From NCBI GenBank assembly GCA_021846485.1, contig JAJZWW010000193.1, positions 1 to 6,497 on the forward strand: a stretch of DNA of 6,497 bases, written 5' to 3'. The translations under genes were made by a program, and so were the position numbers. The notes beneath the pieces were generated by a model that was not told where the DNA came from, did not search any database, and was given only the letters and a program-made list of their open reading frames with translations. The stretch's first letter is position 1. Every line of letters begins with the position of its first letter. The stretch is from Actinomycetes bacterium (GTDB taxonomy: Bacteria; Actinomycetota; Acidimicrobiia; Acidimicrobiales; Palsa-688). This document shows, in pieces, positions 1-5,369 of this stretch.

Positions 1-647
1 ACGAAGGTGAGCTCGTTGTCGTCGAACCACGTCGGGTTCACGGGCGCCTTCAGGTGGATCACGAACGTCGTCGCGCTCGGGTAGGAGATGCTCGCCACGT
101 CATCGGGGAGGTCGCCCGGTAGGTAGGTCGCGATCTGGGACTTGTTCGCCTCGAAGAGGTCGAAGAAGAACCGCACGTCCCGGGTCGTGACCGGCTTGCC
201 GTCCGACCAGCGCCGCGGCTTCAGGTGGACGGTCACGGTCCGGTCGTTGCCCGACCAGACCGGTGGGTAGGCCAGGCTCTCCGCCTGGTCGATCGTCGGG
301 CTCGCTCCGTTGCCGTCGAAGTAGAGCGGCCGCCACATGCTGTACTCGGTGTTCTGCTGGTAGGGCTCGTAGGAGGCCTCGTTCGGGAGCGGCAGGATCC
401 AGTTGAACTGGTCGCCGTGGTTCATGGCGAAAGTCGCCGTCCCGCCCCGCAGGGCGACGCCTCGCGCCTTGGGGGAGGCGCTGGTAGCCGAACCGCACGC
501 CGCCAGGAGCAGCACCCCGGCCGAGGCGAGGGCGAGGGTCGCCAGGGCGTGCGTCCGGCGGGGGTGGGAACCGAAGGGCGACCTCTGGGTCGGGGTACGG
601 CTGCGCCGGGAAGCGGAAGCGCCGGCGTCCTGATCGTTGGTGCTCAT
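1..647 (-). CDS. ABC transporter substrate-binding lipoprotein, SBP family 5 (5' part only)
   Basis: N-terminal 215 residues of an extracytoplasmic solute-binding protein of the peptide/nickel type (SBP_bac_5); the rest lies beyond the left edge. Seen: a lipoprotein signal with a basic n-region (PRRTHAL, residues 29-35), a hydrophobic stretch at about 34-50 and a lipobox LLAAC with the lipidated Cys at residue 51. After it come the family's opening GGTATF (68-73), a WRPLYF segment (105-110), and the hallmark HLKPRRWSDGKPVTTRDVRF (141-160), matching the usual 'LRpgvkWsDGkplTaeDV' block. The mature protein should be anchored outside the membrane and deliver a peptide or other small organic solute to a permease, whose genes are probably off-window. 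ATG at 653 is in frame two codons upstream, but GGGAGAGG lies 8 bases before 647 and only 2 before 653, so 647 is preferred. The roughly 30-residue n-region is long, and the RR pair is a weak Tat-like feature. The substrate is unknown. Confidence 0.9.
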   Translation of the reverse strand, partial: MSTNDQDAGASASRRSRTPTQRSPFGSHPRRTHALATLALASAGVLLLAACGSATSASPKARGVALRGGTATFAMNHGDQFNWILPLPNEASYEPYQQNTEYSMWRPLYFDGNGASPTIDQAESLAYPPVWSGNDRTVTVHLKPRRWSDGKPVTTRDVRFFFDLFEANKSQIATYLPGDLPDDVASISYPSATTFVIHLKAPVNPTWFDDNELTF

Positions 648-655
648 GCTCATCA

Positions 656-663
656 CCTCTCCC
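656..663 (-). promoter_or_regulatory. Ribosome binding site deciding the lipoprotein start
   Basis: The minus strand reads GGGAGAGG, with 8 bases to the ATG at 647 but only 2 to the ATG at 653. This spacing favours the inner start. The two starts differ by two residues (Met-Ser) and do not affect the lipoprotein call. Confidence 0.6.
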
Positions 664-686
664 ACTGGGCCCCCCCGCGAGCTCGA

Positions 687-706
687 TTGACTGAACCGTC
701 GGTCAA
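687..706. promoter_or_regulatory. Candidate TetR-type operator upstream of the lipoprotein gene
   Basis: TTGACTGAACCGTCGGTCAA is an imperfect 20-base palindrome with 7 of 10 pairs complementary, and its outer five pairs TTGAC/GTCAA are perfect. It lies about 40 bases before the lipoprotein start, in the 136-base gap between the TetR gene stop and that start. On the minus strand a -10-like TAACGT (712-707) directly precedes it, so a bound dimer would cover the presumed transcription start; no convincing -35 is seen. Size and symmetry fit TetR-family sites. It shares the pattern TGAnCGAnnnTTCA with the site at 1522-1535. Binding by the TetR protein encoded next door is inference. Confidence 0.5.
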
Positions 707-783
707 ACGTTAGCAGAGCAGAGGGCAGAGCCCACGGGTTGGTGCGTGAGGCGTCTCGAGTGGATGGCTCGGCGCGTGGGGGA

Positions 784-1416
784 CTACGCGCGCCAGGAGA
801 AGCCGAGCAGCCGGGCGGCGAGCATCATCGCGACGTCGAAGGCCCGGTGCGCGGTGACGACCGGATCGCGCAGGGCCACTTGGATCGCCAGGCCGTCGAG
901 CACGGCGGAGAGGCTGATCGCTACGTCGTCGACGTCGACCAGCTGGAACTCGTCGCTAGCTTGCCCGTCGCGGACCACGGAGCGGATCGTCTCTCGCCAG
1001 TGCTCGTCGAACTCCTCGCGGACCGCGGCCACCTCCGGCCAGTGGACCGCCTGGGCCCACAGGTCGAGCCAGACCGCCCAGGACTCGCCCAGCGCGGGGT
1101 CGTCCTGGGGGAGGCAGGTGAGCCGGACCAGCTCCTCCAGCCGGGCGGTGGCGCTCGGGATCGCTTCCAGCCGGCGGTTGCCGTGTTGGTACCAGAGGTC
1201 CTCGGCGAGGCGGGTGGCCTCGGCCAGGAGGCGGTCCTTGGTCTGGAAGTAGTACATCACCAGGGCTGGGCTGATGCCGGCCCTGAGGGCGACGTCGGCG
1301 ACCCGAGTGTCGGAGTAGCCCCGGTGGGAGATCACGTCGAGCGCAGCACGCAGGATCTGGCTCCGCCGGTCGTCGAGGTCGTCGGCCGGCGCCCCGGCGG
1401 GGTCGCTCGTGGTCAA
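784..1416 (-). CDS. TetR/AcrR family repressor with BetI-like C-terminal domain
   Basis: A 210-residue cytoplasmic DNA-binding regulator of normal length for the family. Residues 16-65 form the TetR_N domain: RRSQILRAALDVI (helix 1), RGYSDTRVADVALRAG (helix 2 and turn) and ISPALVMYYFQTKDRLL (recognition helix and the YYF-x-TKDxLL signature). Residues about 85-205 look like the BetI-type ligand domain (TetR_C_6 style), with ESWAVWLDLWAQA (111-123) and LDGLAIQVALRD (173-184). Ligands of such proteins are often small metabolites or acyl-CoAs; this one is unknown. The start is TTG, supported by GGAAAGGA 8 bases upstream, with no better in-frame start nearby. The gene is divergent from the synthetase operon and upstream of the co-oriented lipoprotein gene, so it is the likely local regulator of both. 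Confidence 0.92.
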   Translation of the reverse strand: MTTSDPAGAPADDLDDRRSQILRAALDVISHRGYSDTRVADVALRAGISPALVMYYFQTKDRLLAEATRLAEDLWYQHGNRRLEAIPSATARLEELVRLTCLPQDDPALGESWAVWLDLWAQAVHWPEVAAVREEFDEHWRETIRSVVRDGQASDEFQLVDVDDVAISLSAVLDGLAIQVALRDPVVTAHRAFDVAMMLAARLLGFSWRA

Positions 1417-1424
1417 CTGTTGCG

Positions 1425-1432
1425 TCCTTTCC
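1425..1432 (-). promoter_or_regulatory. Ribosome binding site supporting a TTG start of the TetR gene
   Basis: The minus strand reads GGAAAGGA, 8 bases before the TTG at 1416. The three in-frame codons just upstream are not start codons, so the rare TTG start is well supported. It may keep repressor levels low. Confidence 0.6.
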
Positions 1433-1501
1433 GCTCGTCGGCTCTGGTCCTCGCGGTTGGGGCCGCGTCCCCAGGCTACCGAGTGGGGAAGTCGCTTCCA
1501 C

Positions 1502-1540
1502 GGTGTTGCAAGTTGCTAGGCTGAACGATCATTCAACACC
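1502..1540. repeat. Inverted repeat GGTGTTG/CAACACC spanning the divergent promoter region
   Basis: Perfect 7-base arms at 1502-1508 and 1534-1540 are separated by 25 bases. The left part also holds tandem near-identical heptamers, GTTGCAA (1505-1511) and GTTGCTA (1512-1518). The right arm overlaps the end of the operator candidate at 1522-1535. It could be a second protein-binding arrangement, but arms this short can arise by chance in such a region. Confidence 0.3.
1522..1535. promoter_or_regulatory. Candidate TetR operator in the divergent promoter of the synthetase operon
   Basis: TGAACGATCATTCA is palindromic in 6 of 7 base pairs around a central GATC. It lies 20 bases before the synthetase ATG, in the 139-base gap between the divergent TetR and synthetase genes, the classical place for an autoregulating TetR site. 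A -10-like TAGGCT at 1517-1522 immediately precedes it on the plus strand, with a weak -35-like TTCCAC at 1496-1501 (15-base spacing), so binding would block the presumed start. It is 10/14 identical to the minus-strand reading of 692-705. It also stands out as AT-richer than its surroundings. Binding itself is inference. Confidence 0.55.
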
Positions 1541-1555
1541 TGGACGGGAGGGTGG

Positions 1556-3754
1556 ATGTACGGTAGGTCGGGCGTGAGGGAGGCGGGCGGGGTCCCAGAG
1601 GGCACAGCGACCCTCCCGGGCGGCGGTCGGGACGGTGACGCCCGGTCCCGGGCGGTCCGGGCGATGCTCGAGGCCGGGCGGGTGGCGGTCGTCGGTGCGA
1701 GCGGCCGGCCCAACAGCCTCGGCGCCCGCCTGGTCGCCGGTTTGGAGTCCAGCCCGTCGGGCCCGGAGCTGTACCTGGTCAATCCCCGCTACGAGCGGGT
1801 CGGGGAGCGGCCGTGCCTGCCGAGCCTGGAGGCGGTGCCCGGCCCGGTTGACCTGGTGGCGCTCGCCGTCGGCGACGCCCACCTCGACGAGCAGCTCACC
1901 CTGGCGGCCTCGCGCGGCGACGCCTCGGCGGTGGTCTTCGCCAGCGCGTTCACCCCCGGGCTGCGCCAGAAGCTGGCTGCCACCGCCGAGGCGGCGGGCA
2001 TGGCGATGTGCGGCGCGGCCTGCATGGGCTTTGTCAACCCTCACAGCGGCCTGCGGGTGCTCGGCTACGTCGAGCCCGACCCGCTGCTCTCCGGCCCGGT
2101 GGCGCTGGTCACCCACTCCGGCTCGGCGTACTCCGCCCTGCTGCGCGCCGAGCGGCGCGTCGGGTGGGCGCTGGCGGTCTCCTCGGGCCAGGAGCTGGTG
2201 ACCACCACCGCCGACTACCTCGACTACGCGCTCGGCAGCGCCGGGGCGGAGGTCCTCGCCCTCTTGGTCGAGACCTTGAGAGACGCCGGGCGAGTCCGCT
2301 CGTTGCTCGCCGGCGCGGCGCGCGCGGGGATCCCGACGGTGGCCCTGGCGGTGGGGGCGTCGCCGGCGGGCCGGGCGATGGTCGAGGCGCACAGCGGTGC
2401 CCTGGCGGGGGACGACGCCACCTGGGAGGCGCTGTGCGAGGCGACCGGCACGATCCGGGTGCGGGACCTCTCCGAGATGGTCGACACCCTGGAGCTGCTC
2501 TGCGCCGGTCGGCGACCCCGGTCGCGGGCGGACCGCTCCTCGGGGCGGCTCGCCGCGGTGCACGATTCGGGTGCCGAGCGAGCGCATCTCGTCGACTGGG
2601 CCCAACGGCTCGGGATCGGCTTCTCCGCCATCGGGCCGGGGACCATTGCCCGGCTCTCGGCGGCGCTGGACGACGGCTTGGAGCCGGGCAACCCGCTCGA
2701 CGTGTGGGGCACCGGTACCGACGCGACCGTCACGTTCACCGAGAGCCTGCTGGCCCTCGCCGAGGACCCCGACACCTCGGCGACCGTGCTGTGCGTCGAC
2801 CTGGTGCCCGAGGTCGAGCGCGAGGACTCCTACGAGGAGGCGGTGCGCGCCGCGTGGGAGCGGACCGACGCCCCCCTGGCGGTGCTCTGCAACCTGCCGA
2901 GCGCGATCGATCGGCAAGCCGCCCGGAGGCTCCGGGCGGCGGGCATACCCGTGCTCGAGGGCACGGTGAGCGGTCTGTCCGCCCTCTCCCACCTGCTCGG
3001 CCTGGAGGCGAGCATCCGGCGGGCGAGGACCGTGGCCGAGCCGCCCGACGAGCAGCGCCGGGCCAGGTGGGCCGGCCGCCTCGCCGCGGGCCGGCCGTTT
3101 CGCGCCGAGGAGGGCTTCGAGCTGTTGGCGGACTACGGGATCGCCTCCCCCCTGGCGCGCGCCGCCGGCGACCCCGACGGGGTGCTCGCCGCCGGTGAGG
3201 CCGTCGGGTACCCGCTCGTGCTGAAGACCGACGAGCCCGGCGTCGCCCACAAGTCCGACGTCGAGGGGGTGGTCGTCGGGATCGCCGAGCCTGCCGCGCT
3301 CGCCGCGGCCTACGCCGACCTGCGCTCCCGGCTCGGCCCCCGGGCGGTGGTCGCCCGGCTCGCGCCGGGAGGGGCGGAGCTGTCCGTTGGGGTGGTCCGC
3401 GACCCACTGCTCGGGCCGATGCTGGTCGTCGGCGCCGGCGGGGTCGCGGTCGAGGTGGTCGGCGACCGGCGGGTGGCGCTGCCCCCCCTCGACGCCCCGA
3501 CCGCCCGGTCGCTGATCGACCGCCTCGCGCTGCGACCGCTCCTCGACGGCTTCCGGGGGCGGCCCGCCGCCGATGTCGACGCGGTGACCGCGGCGGTCCT
3601 CGGCATGTCGCGCCTCGCCGAGGAGCTCGGCGAGCACCTCGACGCGCTCGAGGTCAACCCGCTTCGCTGCACCCCGGCGGGGGCGCTGGCCCTCGACGTG
3701 CTCGTGGTGCCAGCCCGGGGATCAGAGCAGCAACCCGACGAGAGGAGCTGTTGA
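1556..3754 (+). CDS. Acyl-CoA synthetase (NDP-forming), acetate--CoA ligase family, fused alpha-beta
   Basis: A 732-residue cytoplasmic enzyme that would make an acyl-CoA from a carboxylate, CoA and ATP, giving ADP and phosphate through phosphohistidine intermediates. Domain order is that of fused acetate-CoA ligases. The CoA-binding Rossmann domain (about 41-170) carries VAVVGASGRPNSLG (43-56) and VNPRYERVGERPCLPSL (75-91). The ligase domains (about 180-480) carry VTHSGSAYSALL (185-196) and AHSGALAG (278-285), with His279 at the position of the phosphorylated His. The ATP-grasp domain (about 510-720) carries GYPLVLKTDEPGVAHKSDVEG (551-571, second His at 565), ELSVGVVRDPLLGPMLVVGAGG (608-629) and EVNPL (699-703). 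Residues 1-40 match nothing I know and look flexible. ATG 1556 has GGGAGGG just upstream with short spacing; ATG 1664 is in frame but lacks an RBS. The next gene starts on the base after the stop. The acid used is not determinable; relatives act on acetate, other short acids and, in the FerA group, aromatic acids. Confidence 0.92.
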   Translation: MYGRSGVREAGGVPEGTATLPGGGRDGDARSRAVRAMLEAGRVAVVGASGRPNSLGARLVAGLESSPSGPELYLVNPRYERVGERPCLPSLEAVPGPVDLVALAVGDAHLDEQLTLAASRGDASAVVFASAFTPGLRQKLAATAEAAGMAMCGAACMGFVNPHSGLRVLGYVEPDPLLSGPVALVTHSGSAYSALLRAERRVGWALAVSSGQELVTTTADYLDYALGSAGAEVLALLVETLRDAGRVRSLLAGAARAGIPTVALAVGASPAGRAMVEAHSGALAGDDATWEALCEATGTIRVRDLSEMVDTLELLCAGRRPRSRADRSSGRLAAVHDSGAERAHLVDWAQRLGIGFSAIGPGTIARLSAALDDGLEPGNPLDVWGTGTDATVTFTESLLALAEDPDTSATVLCVDLVPEVEREDSYEEAVRAAWERTDAPLAVLCNLPSAIDRQAARRLRAAGIPVLEGTVSGLSALSHLLGLEASIRRARTVAEPPDEQRRARWAGRLAAGRPFRAEEGFELLADYGIASPLARAAGDPDGVLAAGEAVGYPLVLKTDEPGVAHKSDVEGVVVGIAEPAALAAAYADLRSRLGPRAVVARLAPGGAELSVGVVRDPLLGPMLVVGAGGVAVEVVGDRRVALPPLDAPTARSLIDRLALRPLLDGFRGRPAADVDAVTAAVLGMSRLAEELGEHLDALEVNPLRCTPAGALALDVLVVPARGSEQQPDERSC

Positions 3755-4582
3755 ATGGCGCTGGTCGACTACGAGAGGTCGGAGAGCCTGGCGTGGGTCA
3801 CCCTCAACCGGCCCGAGAAGCTCAACGCCCTGAGCCACCGGATGGTCGCCGAGCTCGGCGAGGTCCTCGCCGTCGCCGCCGCGGACGACGAGGCCAAGGT
3901 GGTACTGGTCCGGGGAGCGGGCAGGGCGTTCTCCGCCGGCTACGACCTCGGCGGGGAAGCGGAGGCGGCGACCGCCGGGGCCGACGCCTGGCACCGGGTG
4001 CTGTCCGCCGACGTCGCCGCCACCATGCAGCTGTGGTCGCTGCCCAAGCCGACCATCGCGGTCGTCCGCGGCTACTGCCTGGCGGGCGGCTGCGAGCTGG
4101 CGATGGCCTGCGACCTGGTCGTAGCCGCCGAGGACGCCCGTTTCGGCGAGCCGGAGGTCCGCTACGGCTCGGGTCCGGTGACCCTGCTGATGCCGTTCGT
4201 GATCGGCCAGAAGAAGACCAACGAGTTGCTCTACACCGGCGACGTGGTCGACGCCCCGACCGCTTGCTCGCTCGGGCTGGTCAACCGGGTCGTGGCCCCT
4301 GAGGACCTGGAGCGGGTCGCCGGTGAGCTCGCCGGGCGGATCGCGCTCGCCCCCCTCCCGGCCCTGCGCCTGGCCAAGCTCGCTCTCACCCGGGCGTTCG
4401 AGGCGATGGGCCTGCGCCAGGCGGTCGGCTCCAACCTCGACCTGTCCTCGATCCTCAATGCGGCCGAGTCCCCCGAGAAGGCGGAGTTCGAGCGGCTCAC
4501 CCTCGAAGAGGGGCTGAAGGCGGCGCTGGCGTGGCGCGACCGGCGCTACGGAGAGCAGCTCGGTCGGCGCGACACGACCTGA
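3755..4582 (+). CDS. Enoyl-CoA hydratase/isomerase family protein (crotonase fold)
   Basis: A 275-residue protein, the normal length for a crotonase, expected to add water across the double bond of an enoyl-CoA in the cytoplasm. Seen: WVTLNRPEKLNAL (14-26); AFSAGYDL (58-65), the first oxyanion-hole loop; IAVVRGYCLAGGCELAMACD (101-120), holding the second oxyanion glycine and Glu114; and FGEPEVRYG (130-138), holding Glu134. Glu114 and Glu134 align with the two catalytic glutamates of rat crotonase (Glu144 and Glu164), so real hydratase activity is plausible. Hydroxycinnamoyl-CoA hydratase-lyases have a different sequence at the first position, which argues against that identity. The ATG directly follows the synthetase stop, with AGAGGAG 7 bases before it: one operon, probably with coupled translation. 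The product of the synthetase, perhaps after a dehydrogenase encoded elsewhere, may be its substrate. The 3' end overlaps an opposite-strand small gene by 37 bases. Confidence 0.93.
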   Translation: MALVDYERSESLAWVTLNRPEKLNALSHRMVAELGEVLAVAAADDEAKVVLVRGAGRAFSAGYDLGGEAEAATAGADAWHRVLSADVAATMQLWSLPKPTIAVVRGYCLAGGCELAMACDLVVAAEDARFGEPEVRYGSGPVTLLMPFVIGQKKTNELLYTGDVVDAPTACSLGLVNRVVAPEDLERVAGELAGRIALAPLPALRLAKLALTRAFEAMGLRQAVGSNLDLSSILNAAESPEKAEFERLTLEEGLKAALAWRDRRYGEQLGRRDTT

Positions 4583-4755
4583 CGGGTCGCGGGCAGCGAC
4601 CACTCCACGACGAAGGCCGCGGCCGGCACCGCCGCCGCCTCGGCCTCGCGGCGCTCCGGGGGCGTCGGGGCGGGACCCCCGACCAGCTCCCGGCCGCAGA
4701 CCGGGCACCACCTCCACACGGCGTCCACAACGGCACCACACCCGTAGCAGCTCAT
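4546..4755 (-). CDS. Small zinc-ribbon protein
   Basis: A 69-residue protein opening MSCYGCGAVVDAVWRWCPVC, with two CxxC knuckles (Cys3/Cys6 and Cys17/Cys20) followed by GREL. This is the pattern of a short zinc ribbon, and one Zn ion would bind the four cysteines. The remaining ~45 residues are Ala/Pro/Arg-rich with no motif I recognise. The start has an excellent RBS, GGAGG with 6-base spacing, inside a doubled 9-base element. Its last 37 bases overlap the 3' end of the hydratase gene on the other strand, so the two genes converge. It lies 116 bases downstream of the HTH gene on the same strand and may be read with it. Function is unknown; such ribbons often mediate protein or nucleic-acid contacts. 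The short length and coding on the complement of another gene's tail are the main doubts. Confidence 0.65.
   Translation of the reverse strand: MSCYGCGAVVDAVWRWCPVCGRELVGGPAPTPPERREAEAAAVPAAAFVVEWSLPATRQVVSRRPSCSP
4585..4601. terminator. Hairpin just past the hydratase stop, possible terminator
   Basis: GGTCGC (4585-4590) and GCGACC (4596-4601) form a perfect 6-base stem with a 5-base loop, starting 3 bases after the hydratase stop. An alternative hairpin, CGACC/GGTCG (4575-4589), overlaps it. There is no T tract, which is common in very GC-rich genomes. It lies inside the 3' part of the zinc-ribbon gene, so it could also be chance stem formation in GC-rich DNA. Confidence 0.3.
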
Positions 4756-4759
4756 GGCC

Positions 4760-4777
4760 GGCCTCCGTGGCCTCCGT
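4760..4777 (-). repeat. Tandem 9-base repeat containing the zinc-ribbon gene RBS
   Basis: GGCCTCCGT occurs twice head to tail (4760-4768 and 4769-4777 on the plus strand). On the minus strand each copy carries GGAGG. The nearer copy is 6 bases from the ATG at 4755 and should be the working ribosome binding site; the farther copy is too distant. The duplication probably arose by slippage. Confidence 0.6.
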
Positions 4778-4798
4778 AGCCCGCAGCGTCAGCCGCCA

Positions 4799-4823
4799 GT
4801 CGGGCGAGCCCCGGCGGCCCGAC
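4799..4823 (-). terminator. Hairpin downstream of the HTH gene, possible terminator
   Basis: GTCGGGC (4799-4805) pairs perfectly with GCCCGAC (4817-4823) around an 11-base GC-rich loop. It begins about 48 bases after the HTH gene stop and lies before the zinc-ribbon start on the same strand, so it could end the LLM-HTH transcript. There is no T tract, so it is only a candidate. Confidence 0.35.
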
Positions 4824-4871
4824 CGCGACCTACCCGGCTCGGGCCCCGCCGACACCCGCTCCAGTCGCCGG

Positions 4872-5369
4872 TCAGTCGCGGTCGCGGATGGCGTTCAAGT
4901 AGTTGTAGACGGTGAAGCGGCTGACCCCGAGAGCATCGGCGACGTCTTCCGCTGCCCGGCGGACGGTGAACGCGCCGGCCCGGTCGAGGCGCTCCACAAC
5001 CCGCTGCTTGGCCTCCCGAGGCAGTTCAGCGAGCGGGGCGCCCTCTTCGCGCTCCGCGGTGTCGAGCAGCCGCTCCAAGGCGCCGTGGAGGCCGGGTAGG
5101 CGGAAGCCGAGCACCGTCCGGCCCATCCACGCCACTGGCAGGTCCCCCTCGTCGAGGGCCGCGGCGTCGACCAGCTGCGCTCCCACCGCCTCGGCGATCG
5201 GGCGGACCATGGCGGTGACCTCGGCGACCAGGTCCCCGGACGGCTCGGCCCCAGCCGGGGAGCGGCGTGCCCCGGAGGGCCGGCCGGGCGCGGGGCGCGC
5301 CGCCACCCGCCCGGCCGGGGAGCGGGCGGGCGGGGGCCCCCCGGCGCGCAGGTTGCCGCCGTCGCTCAC
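4872..5369 (-). CDS. Small DNA-binding protein with a C-terminal HTH_22 (YheO/DauR-like) domain
   Basis: A 165-residue protein. The C-terminus (about 115-162) reads LPREAKQRVVERLDRAGAFT then AAEDVADALGVSRFTVYNYL, closely matching the helix-turn-helix of YheO/DauR-type regulators (HTH_22), with SRFTVYNYL as recognition helix. Those regulators usually exceed 200 residues and carry an N-terminal PAS-like (PAS_6) sensor. Here residues 1-45 are a Pro/Ala/Gly/Arg-rich, probably disordered tail. Residues 47-105 (EVTAMVRPIAEAVGAQLVDA onward, then WMGRTVLGFRLPGLHGALERL) form a short domain I cannot name. The start is GTG, whose last two bases overlap the TGA of the upstream oxidoreductase gene (GTGA, 5366-5369); no strong RBS is seen, so translation is probably coupled. 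It likely regulates its own operon or senses something linked to the oxidoreductase. The targets are unknown. Confidence 0.82.
   Translation of the reverse strand: MSDGGNLRAGGPPPARSPAGRVAARPAPGRPSGARRSPAGAEPSGDLVAEVTAMVRPIAEAVGAQLVDAAALDEGDLPVAWMGRTVLGFRLPGLHGALERLLDTAEREEGAPLAELPREAKQRVVERLDRAGAFTVRRAAEDVADALGVSRFTVYNYLNAIRDRD

Noticed and set aside
100..498. 132-codon minus-strand frame within the lipoprotein gene
   Set aside because: It is out of frame with the reading that gives the lipobox and SBP_bac_5 motifs, and its translation is Arg/Pro-rich without domains.
739..1524. 261-codon plus-strand frame across the TetR gene
   Set aside because: Shadow of the TetR gene. The minus-strand frame has a full TetR_N signature and an RBS.
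1529..3637. 702-codon open frame on the minus strand, antisense to the synthetase gene
   Set aside because: Its translation is Arg/Gly/Pro/His-rich with no recognisable domain, and it exists because GC-rich codons rarely give stops on the complement. The plus-strand frame carries complete family motifs.
3755..4582. Hydroxycinnamoyl-CoA hydratase-lyase (vanillin-forming, FerB/Ech type) as identity of the crotonase
   Set aside because: The context with an ADP-forming ligase made it tempting. However, the GGCELAMACD block keeps the first hydratase glutamate, unlike the lyases, and the FGEPEVRYG region differs from theirs.
3722..4855. 377-codon minus-strand frame across the hydratase gene
   Set aside because: Low-complexity shadow translation with no motif. 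It conflicts with the clear crotonase frame and with the CxxC-bearing zinc-ribbon frame.
5267..5365. GC-rich repetitive stretch coding the N-terminal tail of the HTH protein, considered as a separate repeat element
   Set aside because: It is simple Pro/Ala/Arg codon bias within an open frame; no unit repeats regularly enough to call.
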